Below are positions 28,119 through 35,601 of a DNA stretch of 64,000 bases, piece after piece. The notes under the pieces are model-generated. The model was not told where the DNA came from. It worked only from the letters and a program-made list of their open reading frames with translations, and made no database searches. The stretch lies in assembly GCA_964411985.1 (NCBI GenBank), contig CAYPNF010000012.1, forward strand, positions 85,522 to 149,521. Direction: 5' to 3'. Numbering within the stretch: the first letter of the stretch is position 1; each line of letters opens with the position of its first letter. Position numbers and translations under genes: made by a program. The DNA comes from CAYPNF01 sp964411985. Its GTDB lineage: Bacteria > Verrucomicrobiota > Verrucomicrobiia > Limisphaerales > J093.

Positions 28119-28694
28119 ATGCGTTTGCGTTTGGCCATCGGTTTCGTGATCCTGCTGGTGCTGGGCATGGTGGGATGGTGGTGGCGTGGTTGGCATTTGG
28201 AGCACAGCCAGGATCGGAACATTCTTGCGGCGGCGCGTCGGTATGGGATGGACCCCGCTCTGATCAAGGCCGTGGTTTGGAGGGAGAGTCTCTTCAATTC
28301 GGCCGCGCGCGGGCGCGCTGGGGAATTAGGGTTGATGCAGTTGCGGGATCCGGCTGCCCAGGAATGGGCGGAGGCCGAGCGGGTCTACCCACTTCCCGAA
28401 GAGCACTTGCTCAGCCCGGTGACCAACGTGCTGGCGGGATCCTGGTACCTACGGAAAATGCTCAGGCGCTACGCGGCGGCCGACGACCCGGTTCCTTTTG
28501 CCCTGGCGGATTACAACGCCGGGCGAGGGAACGTTTTGAAGTGGTGTCAAGGGGCGGCGGCGACTAACAGCCAGGCTTTCATCCGGCAGATCGGCTTTCC
28601 TTCCACTCGGTACTACGTGGAGGCGGTCACGCAGCGCAGGATCTATTACGCCGGGGAATTCTCTGAGCGCGGGCCGGGTCTCAATCCACGGTAA
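28119..28694 (+). CDS. Lytic transglycosylase (SLT domain)
   Basis: 191 residues. Residues 5-24 are a membrane anchor or uncleaved signal (FVILLVLGMVGWWW). The catalytic domain shows MDPALIKAVVWRES with E56 as the general acid, GELGLMQL (the GLMQ motif), and FALADYNAGRGNV, all hallmarks of family-1 Slt70-type transglycosylases. It cleaves the MurNAc-GlcNAc bond of peptidoglycan with formation of 1,6-anhydroMurNAc. It lacks the long superhelical ring of Slt70, so it is an MltC/EmtA-sized form anchored to the inner membrane. Its last 14 bases overlap the end of the convergent acyltransferase gene. Confidence 0.88.
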   Translation: MRLRLAIGFVILLVLGMVGWWWRGWHLEHSQDRNILAAARRYGMDPALIKAVVWRESLFNSAARGRAGELGLMQLRDPAAQEWAEAERVYPLPEEHLLSPVTNVLAGSWYLRKMLRRYAAADDPVPFALADYNAGRGNVLKWCQGAAATNSQAFIRQIGFPSTRYYVEAVTQRRIYYAGEFSERGPGLNPR

Positions 28695-29385
28695 TCGCGA
28701 GCATCTCCTGTTCGATCTGTTGGCGATAGGTGTCCCGTTGGGCTTCGTCCAGATCCGGCGGGACGCGGACCAGCTTTCCGGCTTGAACGATGCAGCGGGA
28801 GCCCGGGAGCGGAATCTGAAATCTGTCCCAGCTGCGCAGGCATTTCTTCCAGCGGATTTCGTAGACGATGGGTACGATTGGTAGGCCCGTCAGCTGAGCC
28901 AGGGCTGCCACGCCGTCCTGGACCTTGTAGCGGGGGCCACGCGGGCCATCTGGGGTAATGGCCAAGTCGAGGCCTTTCGCGGCCCAGGTGGTCATTTCGA
29001 GAATCGCCTGGGCCCCCCGCCGGCTCGAGGAACCTCGGACAGGTTGAACATCGAAGTTCTCGAGGACCCCTGAAAGCAGTCCGCCATCGCGGCTCGCGCT
29101 GACGACGGCGGCCAGGCGCCGTTCAGGACGTCCCATGGCGATGAAGCGGTGATAGACCATCAGGCAGACGGAGAGGCGGTTGTGCCAGGTGGCACCGATG
29201 ATCTGGTTCGACTGCGCGTATGCCATGGAACCATGCGGGTCCTGGAGTTCATACCGGATCGTGGCGTTGAGCAGTCTGGCGAAGAGGCAGCCAGTCCGCA
29301 CCGCGAGACGACCTTTCCAGTCGAGTTCGTGGGGAACGACGGGTCCGCCGGCCTTGCGAGGTTTGGATGGAGAGGCGTCTTTCAT
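28681..29385 (-). CDS. Lysophospholipid acyltransferase-like protein (DUF374)
   Basis: 234 residues. The motifs TWHNRL, SASRDGGLLSGVLENFDVQPVRGSSSRRG and ITPDGPRGPRYKVQDGV are those of DUF374 proteins, a branch of the LPLAT superfamily in which His and Asp of the usual HxxxxD box are shifted. Members are thought to acylate lipid A or other membrane lipids at the inner membrane. ATG at 29385 shares its A with the TGA of ruvA, so translation is coupled to the ruvCA genes. There is no strong membrane helix, only an N-terminal amphipathic segment. Confidence 0.82.
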   Translation of the reverse strand: MKDASPSKPRKAGGPVVPHELDWKGRLAVRTGCLFARLLNATIRYELQDPHGSMAYAQSNQIIGATWHNRLSVCLMVYHRFIAMGRPERRLAAVVSASRDGGLLSGVLENFDVQPVRGSSSRRGAQAILEMTTWAAKGLDLAITPDGPRGPRYKVQDGVAALAQLTGLPIVPIVYEIRWKKCLRSWDRFQIPLPGSRCIVQAGKLVRVPPDLDEAQRDTYRQQIEQEMLAITVD

Positions 29386-29990
29386 CAGGCTCGCTTTCGG
29401 AGAGCGGCTCGCACCAGGCTCTCCACCGTTGCCTCCTGTCCCAGCACGGCTTGGGCGGCTTTGACGGATTCCAATGCCTCCTGCGACTTGAAATCCAGCG
29501 CGACGAGGGCTGCTACGGCGTCTTGGATCCGTTGTCCGGCCGGGCCGACTTCGCGGCTGGCACTGCTGGCTTCCCAGGCGGCGGAGGCTCCCATCTTATC
29601 CTTCAGTTCCACCACCATCCGTTCGGCGGTTTTCTTGCCCACCCCGGAGATGCGGGAGAGCGCTTTGACGTCGCCGGTGACAATGGCGCCGCGGAAAGCG
29701 ATGGGGTTCATGCCGCTGAGGATGCCGAGGGCGATTTTGGGACCGATACCACTGACGGTATTGACCAGCAGGCGGAATAGATCGCGCTCGGTGGAAGTGG
29801 CGAAACCATAGAGCACGTGCGCATCCTCGCGGATCGCCAGGTGCGTCAAAAGGTGGATCTCCTGCCCGACCGCTGGCAGTTTTTCAAAGGAAGAAACTGG
29901 GATCAGCACCTCGTAGCCAACCCCTTGAACGTCGACGACGGCATGGGTGGGACTGGATTCGGCGAGGCGTCCGTGGAGAAAAGTGATCAT
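29385..29990 (-). CDS. ruvA: Holliday junction branch migration protein RuvA
   Basis: 201 residues, the usual RuvA length. The N-terminal OB-fold starts MITFLHGRLAE and has VDVQGVGYEVLIP; the tandem helix-hairpin-helix region shows VSGIGPKIALGILSGM and ISGVGKKTAERMVVELKDK; domain III follows the linker (residues about 150-200). It binds the four-way junction as a tetramer and loads the RuvB motor, which is not in this window. Its ATG overlaps the ruvC stop by four bases (ATGA). Confidence 0.96.
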   Translation of the reverse strand: MITFLHGRLAESSPTHAVVDVQGVGYEVLIPVSSFEKLPAVGQEIHLLTHLAIREDAHVLYGFATSTERDLFRLLVNTVSGIGPKIALGILSGMNPIAFRGAIVTGDVKALSRISGVGKKTAERMVVELKDKMGASAAWEASSASREVGPAGQRIQDAVAALVALDFKSQEALESVKAAQAVLGQEATVESLVRAALRKRA

Positions 29991-30565
29991 ACGCGTTTGG
30001 GAGAGGAGAGGGAGTAGCGGCTGGTTTCCTGGGCGTGGGCCAAGGCCAGAGCCAGGGCGTCGGCGGCGTCCGGGGGTGGAAGTTCTGCGAGGTGGAGCAT
30101 GCGCTGCACCATTTTGGCGACCGCCTCCTTTTGGGCGGCGCCATAGCCGACGATCGCTTGTTTGACCTTCCTCGGAGCGATCTCATAGATCTCGAGGCCG
30201 GCCTCTGCGGCGGCAACCAGGCTGGCACCGCGGGCTTGCCCCATTACCAGCGCAGTTTTGAGATTTTGCGCGAAGAACAACCCTTCGACCACACATACCG
30301 TCGGATGATGCTGCCGGATGATGTCGCGGATGGTTTGGGCGATTTGCAGCAGGCAGGTGGAGATTGGGGCGGTAGCAGGGACTTGAACCACCCCGTAAGT
30401 CAGGGTCCGGGGCTGAGGTTTGCGCCATTCGATCACCCCATACCCGGTCCCGCGCAGGGACGGATCGATGCCGAGAAGGATGCGGGCCTTCGCGGAAGGA
30501 CCTGATACGGCGGGCTCCAGGATGGGCGAAGCTCGCCGCCGAGGGGCGACGATTCGCTGTTTCAT
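29987..30565 (-). CDS. ruvC: Crossover junction endodeoxyribonuclease RuvC
   Basis: 192 residues from ATG 30565. The frame opens further upstream (GTG 30595 is also possible), but the catalytic core begins at ILLGIDPSLRGTGYGVIE. D34, E94, D166 and D169 correspond to the four acidic residues that hold two magnesium ions in RuvC. It cuts Holliday junctions produced in recombination repair. An unusual 25-residue basic leader precedes the core compared with Escherichia coli RuvC. First gene of the ruvC-ruvA-DUF374 operon, divergent from the Mla-type operon. Confidence 0.95.
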   Translation of the reverse strand: MKQRIVAPRRRASPILEPAVSGPSAKARILLGIDPSLRGTGYGVIEWRKPQPRTLTYGVVQVPATAPISTCLLQIAQTIRDIIRQHHPTVCVVEGLFFAQNLKTALVMGQARGASLVAAAEAGLEIYEIAPRKVKQAIVGYGAAQKEAVAKMVQRMLHLAELPPPDAADALALALAHAQETSRYSLSSPKRV

Positions 30566-30681
30566 TTGCTCAAACTGTTGTGGTGTAATGCCCACGGAAC
30601 GGATCCTGCCAGAGCCGCCGGCTATTTGTCGAGGTTGCGCGGAAGGCGGTTTCCGAGTACAGGTGTAACCTGGAGCGACCA

Positions 30682-31821
30682 ATGGCACGTAACGCAACGA
30701 AACCGCAACCGATCCAGTATGAGCTGCTTCTGGCAGAAGGGGGGCTCAAGCGCCTGGTGCTGCCCGTTTGTCTTGAAGCGGAGACGGTCGCGGTTTGGTG
30801 GGGGCGGCTGGTGGCGGAGTTCTCCGGGGAGGCTGCGCCACGGTTGGAAGTGGCCGCTGAAGCGTTGGAGCGGTGCGATGGGGCGGGGATTGCCTTGCTC
30901 CAAGCCTTGAAATCGGGTCAGTTGACCTCGGGTGCCCCGGTCCGGGTGTTGAACCTTCGTCCTGAGCTGCAACGACTGGTGGAGACCTTGAGCGCTGAGG
31001 AGTTCCAGAAGTGCCGGCCAAATCCGGATCACCGGGTGGGGCAGGTGGAGGAGACGGGAATGATCGTCAGTGAGCGGTTCGCGGATGGAGTAGAGCAGGT
31101 GAGCTTCCTCGGAGCGGTCGTGTCGGGTCTGATGACGAATTTCAGGCATCCACAGCGGATGCGCTGGGGAGAGATCGCCCGGGTTTTTGAAGTCGCTGGC
31201 GTGAATGCCTTGCCGATTGTGTCGTTGATCAGTCTGCTGGTTGGGGCCATCATTGCTTTTGAATCGGCGGGTCCGTTTGAGATTTTCGGCGCGCGGCTGT
31301 TCATCGCGAATATGATCGGGATCATCATGACGCGCGAGCTGGGGCCGTTGATGACGGCGATCATTCTGGCGGGCCGTTCCGGGGCGGCCTTTGCCGCTGA
31401 GCTGGGGACGATGAAGGTCAATGAGGAGTTGAACGCGTTGGAGACGATGGGGCTAAATCCGGTTCGATTCCTGGTGGTACAGCGCGTATTGGCGGGGGTT
31501 TTGCTCACTCCATTCCTGACGGTGTACTCGATGTTGATGGGGATCGGAGGGGGCGTGCTGGTGATGACCACCATGGGATTTCCGTTAGCCCAGATCTACC
31601 ATCAGATGACGCAGTCCTTGGGAATTGAGGATGTTGTGCACGGTGTCCTGAAGGCGTTCGTGTTTGGGGCGATTGTGGCCATGGTCGGCTGCATTCGGGG
31701 CTTGCAGACTCGTGGCGGCCCGGCGGCGGTGGGGGAGTCTACCACCCGGGCCGTGGTGACGACGATCGTGTTGGTGGTGGTGGCGGATGCTTTGTTCGCC
31801 TTGGTTGCCTATGTGACGTGA
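30682..31821 (+). CDS. MlaE-type phospholipid transport permease with N-terminal STAS domain
   Basis: 379 residues, about 120 longer than classical MlaE. Residues 20-110 form a STAS-like domain (LVLPVCLEAETVAVW, ALERCDGAGIALLQALKSG, VRVLNL), so MlaB and MlaE are fused. The permease part (about 150-379) contains VNALPIVSLISLLVGAIIAFESA, TRELGPLMTAIILAGRSGAAFAAELGTMKVNEELNALETMG and CIRGLQTRGGPAAVGESTTRAVV, the signature segments of MlaE. With MlaF and MlaD it forms the inner-membrane complex that moves phospholipid between inner and outer membranes. Its TGA overlaps the next ATG by one base. Confidence 0.92.
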   Translation: MARNATKPQPIQYELLLAEGGLKRLVLPVCLEAETVAVWWGRLVAEFSGEAAPRLEVAAEALERCDGAGIALLQALKSGQLTSGAPVRVLNLRPELQRLVETLSAEEFQKCRPNPDHRVGQVEETGMIVSERFADGVEQVSFLGAVVSGLMTNFRHPQRMRWGEIARVFEVAGVNALPIVSLISLLVGAIIAFESAGPFEIFGARLFIANMIGIIMTRELGPLMTAIILAGRSGAAFAAELGTMKVNEELNALETMGLNPVRFLVVQRVLAGVLLTPFLTVYSMLMGIGGGVLVMTTMGFPLAQIYHQMTQSLGIEDVVHGVLKAFVFGAIVAMVGCIRGLQTRGGPAAVGESTTRAVVTTIVLVVVADALFALVAYVT

Positions 31822-32603
31822 TGAGTGTGAGCGATGAAATCCTGATCGAAGTCCGTGACCTCCGCATGGGCTATGGGGGACGGGTCCTGCTGGAGAATGT
31901 GAGCTTTGTTGTCCGTCGGGGCGAGGTGTTTGTGATTCTTGGAGTGTCGGGGTGCGGCAAAAGCACTTTGCTCAAGCACCTGATCGGCCTCTATTCGCCC
32001 ATGGCGGGCGAGATTTGGATCGAGGGTAGAGATTTTGTCAGGGCGGAAGGGGAGGACCGGTTGTCCATCCTCCGGAAATTCGGTGTGATGTACCAGATGG
32101 GTGCCTTGTTTGGCTCAATGACCGTGTTGGAAAACGTCCGGCTTCCTTTGGACGAGTTTACCGCGCTTCCATTACTGGCGAAGGATTGGATCGCCTTGAC
32201 CAAGCTGAAGCTGGTAGGGTTGGCGGAAGCGGCTGGCAAGATGCCATCGGAATTGAGCGGTGGCATGCAGAAACGGGCGGCGATCGCGCGGGCTATGGCG
32301 TTGGATCCGGATATTCTCTTCCTCGACGAGCCATCGGCGGGATTGGATCCCATTACATCCGCTGGCTTGGACGACCTGATCAAGAGGTTGGCTGGTGACT
32401 TTGGTATGACTTTTGTGGTGGTTACGCATGAATTGCAGAGCATCTGTGCGATTGCCGATCGGGCGATCATGCTGGATGCTGCTTTCCGTGGCGTCCTTGC
32501 CGAAGGAACGCCCGCCCAATTGCGGGATTCGCCACCGCATCCCACCGTGCGACAATTCTTCCGCCGGGAAGCGGCACTGCCTCCGGCGTTGGCTCGTTCC
32601 TGA
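31821..32603 (+). CDS. MlaF-type ABC transporter ATP-binding protein
   Basis: 260 residues from ATG 31821 (a GTG one codon earlier is possible). Walker A GVSGCGKST (41-49), signature LSGGMQKRAAIARA, Walker B ILFLDEPSAGLDP and switch histidine VVTHEL are intact. LSGGMQKR and DEPSAGLDPITS are distinctive of MlaF/Ttg2A ATPases. It energises lipid movement through the STAS-MlaE permease and is followed by mlaD after six bases. Confidence 0.94.
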   Translation: MSVSDEILIEVRDLRMGYGGRVLLENVSFVVRRGEVFVILGVSGCGKSTLLKHLIGLYSPMAGEIWIEGRDFVRAEGEDRLSILRKFGVMYQMGALFGSMTVLENVRLPLDEFTALPLLAKDWIALTKLKLVGLAEAAGKMPSELSGGMQKRAAIARAMALDPDILFLDEPSAGLDPITSAGLDDLIKRLAGDFGMTFVVVTHELQSICAIADRAIMLDAAFRGVLAEGTPAQLRDSPPHPTVRQFFRREAALPPALARS

Positions 32604-32609
32604 CCGCCC

Positions 32610-33584
32610 ATGAGCACCAAGAACAACCATTTCAAGATCGGGCTCTTCGTCATCCTGGGGCTGGCGTTGTTTGTCCTCGCTTTGCTCGCCTTTGGCGCGC
32701 GCTCCTACTTCAAGCCAAGATTCCACATGGAGACGGCGGTCGAGGACAGCGTGGAGGGACTCTCGATAGGCTCTCCGGTGAGTTTTCGCGGGGTAAATCT
32801 GGGGCAGGTGTCGCGGATCAGCCTCACCCGCAATATCTACCCGGAAAGCACCAACAAGTACATTATCCTGGAATTTGAGCTGGACCCTACGCAACTCCCG
32901 GCGCGAATCATGGGCCCCGGCCAGGCTCCGCTGCGGACCGAGATCGAGCGCGGGCTGCGAGTGCGGTTGAAGAGCCTCGGAATCACCGGATCCACGGTGG
33001 CGACCCTCGAGTACCTGGATCCGTTGAAATTCCCGGCGCCCCCCATCGATTACACTCCCCGGCTTCCCTTCATTCCGTCCGCTCCGAGCTTCTTTGGGGC
33101 ACTTCTGGAGTCGGTTCAGAAGTCGCTGGAGGGAATCGAGAAGTTGGATTTTGCTGGGATCCAGGGCCGTTTGGATACCGTCATGCTCTCGCTGGACCGA
33201 TTGCTGAACAACGTCGGGCGTCTTGACTTTGAAGTGATCGGGACGGAGGCGCGGGATCGTTTGGTGGAGTTCAAGGAGACCAACCGGAAGCTCCAGGAGA
33301 CCCTGGACCAGGCCCGGACGACGATGGCCGGCCTTCGTTCTGCCGAACTCTCTACCAACGCCCTTTCACTCGTGTCCAAGTTTTATCAAACAGCGGATCA
33401 GGTACAGGTTTTGCTGGATCGTGTTCAGTCGTTGAGTTTCGCCCCGCTCACGGACAGTCTGCAGAACACCAGGGAAGCCACGCGGGAACTGAGTGAGGTT
33501 CTGCGAAACCTGAAGGACTATCCTTCGGGTTTTCTATTTGGGACACCTCCCGCTCCGGCATCGGTTCTTGATCGTAAACCGTAA
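32610..33584 (+). CDS. MlaD-type MCE domain protein
   Basis: 324 residues. Residues 8-28 are one membrane helix (FKIGLFVILGLALFVLALLAFG); the MCE domain follows at about 38-125 (VEGLSIGSPVSFRGVNLGQVSRISL ... GLRVRLKSLGITGSTVATLEYLD). The rest is mainly helical with coiled-coil character (KETNRKLQETLDQARTTMAGLRS), longer than in Escherichia coli MlaD and closer to PqiB/YebT-like or plant TGD2-like forms. It probably forms the hexameric ring and tunnel guiding lipid from the MlaFE complex across the periplasm. Confidence 0.92.
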   Translation: MSTKNNHFKIGLFVILGLALFVLALLAFGARSYFKPRFHMETAVEDSVEGLSIGSPVSFRGVNLGQVSRISLTRNIYPESTNKYIILEFELDPTQLPARIMGPGQAPLRTEIERGLRVRLKSLGITGSTVATLEYLDPLKFPAPPIDYTPRLPFIPSAPSFFGALLESVQKSLEGIEKLDFAGIQGRLDTVMLSLDRLLNNVGRLDFEVIGTEARDRLVEFKETNRKLQETLDQARTTMAGLRSAELSTNALSLVSKFYQTADQVQVLLDRVQSLSFAPLTDSLQNTREATRELSEVLRNLKDYPSGFLFGTPPAPASVLDRKP

Positions 33585-33651
33585 ATAGCCGACCATGAGC
33601 ACGCTCCGTTACTTCCCTGCTGGGCCGCTGAGCTGTAACAATTCAACGAAG

Positions 33652-33805
33652 AACAGGAGTCAGCGGAGACAGCAGAGATCGGGCTTGAGCGATCTGACGA
33701 TCGAGATGGACGTATCACTTTCACCGTCCAGTGAACGCTTGGACGGACCGCGAGGAGCGATTCTGACTCCGTCTGACGGCTCTGCTCTCTCTGCTGCCTC
33801 CTGTT
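33652..33805. repeat. Intergenic inverted-repeat element inside the Mla operon
   Basis: Arms of 26 bases (33652-33677 and 33780-33805) pair at 23 of 26 positions around a 102-base centre. The element fills most of the 286-base gap between mlaD and the lipoprotein gene, a long gap for an operon whose other junctions are six bases or less. It encodes nothing convincing and resembles a REP/MITE-like insertion. Confidence 0.55.
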
Positions 33806-33870
33806 CAACTGCATGGACACGGCTGAGCTCGGATGTTTCCCGACGGTCCGGCCTTTTTTCGACGCTCTCT

Positions 33871-34512
33871 ATGACTCTCATCGGTTTTTCCCGCCCCTTG
33901 GCATGCAGCCTGGTGTTCCTTTGTCTGGCGGGGTGTCTTTCCCGCCCGCCGCTCACGCGGCAGTCTTTTGGCATGGAGGTTCCTCAGATTGAGAAGCTGG
34001 TGCCGAGGCCGGTTGCGGGGAACCTGGCGATCAAGGCAGCTGAAGTGGCGGCGCTGTATGATTCCCGAGCTTTGGTGTATCGTCTGCCGAATCTCGCGTA
34101 TGAGCGGGATCCCTACGCCGATTGGTTGGTGCTTCCGAGCCGGATGGTGGAAGGGGCGGTGGCAGGGGGAATCCGCCAGAGTGGACTGTTTTCCGAGGTG
34201 CTGGAGCGGGGGAGCGGGTTGGCGCCGGACCTCTGGTTGGAAACCCATGTTGACCGCCTGTGTGGCGACTTTTCCCAACCTGGAGAAGCCCAAGCGCTCG
34301 TCGAGATCCAGTTCCGCCTCGTGTGCACCCGTCGGGAAGGCCCGCCCGCGATCCTCCTCAGCAAGATTTACTCCTGTCGAGTTCCGTTAACTCGGCGGAC
34401 CGCGTCAGAGGTGGTTTCGGGTTGTGATCGTGGGGTTCAGACTGCCACTCGTGAGTTGATAGGGGACCTGCAGTCTTTGGCGGCAAAGGGCCTTTTGGGA
34501 ACCAAACCCTAG
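33871..34512 (+). CDS. ABC-type transport auxiliary lipoprotein (PqiC-like)
   Basis: 213 residues from ATG 33871. The frame is open from 33595, but the upstream part crosses an inverted-repeat element, and only the 33871 start gives a good lipoprotein signal: ACSLVFLCLAGC with LAGC lipobox. The mature protein has the plan of ABC_trans_aux/PqiC proteins: RALVYRLPNLAYERDPYADWLVLPSRMVEG, then PDLWLETHVDRLCGDF and ATRELIGDLQSL. Such lipoproteins act in the outer membrane as partners of MCE transporters. It is the fourth member of the Mla-type operon. Confidence 0.85.
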   Translation: MTLIGFSRPLACSLVFLCLAGCLSRPPLTRQSFGMEVPQIEKLVPRPVAGNLAIKAAEVAALYDSRALVYRLPNLAYERDPYADWLVLPSRMVEGAVAGGIRQSGLFSEVLERGSGLAPDLWLETHVDRLCGDFSQPGEAQALVEIQFRLVCTRREGPPAILLSKIYSCRVPLTRRTASEVVSGCDRGVQTATRELIGDLQSLAAKGLLGTKP

Positions 34513-34525
34513 ACGGGTCGGGTTC

Positions 34526-35398
34526 TCAGTCACTGGCGATGCCGCTGAGGTAGGAGGCTACGAGGTCGGGCAATTCCTCGCTGTAACCGCCTTCCAGAAG
34601 GCTGAAGAAGGGGACGCTGAGGTTGCGGATTTCGCATCCCAGCCAGTGGAAATCCTCCGCTTCCAGGGCTTGTTCCCCGAGCGGATCTCCCTTGTAGGCG
34701 TCGAATCCGGCCGAGACGGCCAGGAGATCGGGCTGATACTCCTGCACGTCCCGCAGCGCCAGGGTGAGGTTTTGCACGTACTCGTCACGCGAGGAGTGAC
34801 CCAGGACCGGGTAATTGCGGGCGTTATCGAAGTGATAGGCTCCCGTCCCCGGGTAGCCCGGGAACTGGTGCACGGACACGAATCGACAGTTCGCGTTCTT
34901 CAGGAGGATTGCCTCGGTTCCATTTCCATGGTGAACGTCGAAATCAAGAACCGCCACCTTGCGCACTCCGCGAGTCAGGGCTTCCAGAGCGGCAATGGCG
35001 ATGGAGTTGAGGTAGCAAAAGCCCATGGCGCGATCTCGGGTGGCGTGGTGGCCGGGGGGACGCATGACACTGAAAGCCGTTTGACCGGCGAGAGCCAGGT
35101 CCAGAGCCTTGAGCGCGCTACCCACGCTGCGGATGGCATGCTCCCGGATTTCGGAGTGCGCAGGGGTGTCATTATCGAAATCAAAAGGCTCAAAGAGGCG
35201 GGCCAAGTGCCACTCGGTGTGGGCACGGTGCAACTGCCTTTCCTGCACGAGGCCGGGCGCTTCCCATGCGATGGCAATTTGGCTTTGGGATTCGAGCCGG
35301 TCGAGGATCCCCGTGATACGCTCGGGGCGCTCAGGATGGCCCGGGTGGCAATAGCCCGTGCACCGGCTGTCCGTGATGATGTGGATGGCTTGGCTCAT
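34526..35398 (-). CDS. Histone deacetylase family protein (zinc amidohydrolase)
   Basis: 290 residues. GHPERPERI near the start, PPGHHA (H117, H118), VLDFDVHHGNGTE with zinc ligands D154 and H156, and AGFDAYKGDPLG carrying the third ligand make a complete class-II HDAC-like catalytic site. Bacterial members deacylate acetylpolyamines, acetoin-related or acetyl-lysine substrates; the actual substrate is unknown. The gene is convergent with the Mla-type operon and single. Confidence 0.9.
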   Translation of the reverse strand: MSQAIHIITDSRCTGYCHPGHPERPERITGILDRLESQSQIAIAWEAPGLVQERQLHRAHTEWHLARLFEPFDFDNDTPAHSEIREHAIRSVGSALKALDLALAGQTAFSVMRPPGHHATRDRAMGFCYLNSIAIAALEALTRGVRKVAVLDFDVHHGNGTEAILLKNANCRFVSVHQFPGYPGTGAYHFDNARNYPVLGHSSRDEYVQNLTLALRDVQEYQPDLLAVSAGFDAYKGDPLGEQALEAEDFHWLGCEIRNLSVPFFSLLEGGYSEELPDLVASYLSGIASD

Positions 35399-35601
35399 CT
35401 AGCGGGGTGCTCCAAGCGATTGCCGATCGGCGAAGTGCTCTGACGAGCGGCGTTGTCGATTTCGCCGACGGGGCGGGGATCCATTTTTTACCGTGAACCA
35501 CATGTTGGGGATTCAAGCACACTTTACGGGAAGGTCGCAAAGGAAAAGGGTAAAGGCCGGGGTGGACAGTCCCGTTGACCTATACCGGTCCAGAGTGGAA
35601 C

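Noticed and set aside
27066..28205. A 379-codon minus-strand frame
   Set aside because: Overlaps the half-kinase, the small protein and the transglycosylase start, all of which are better supported; composition is atypical.
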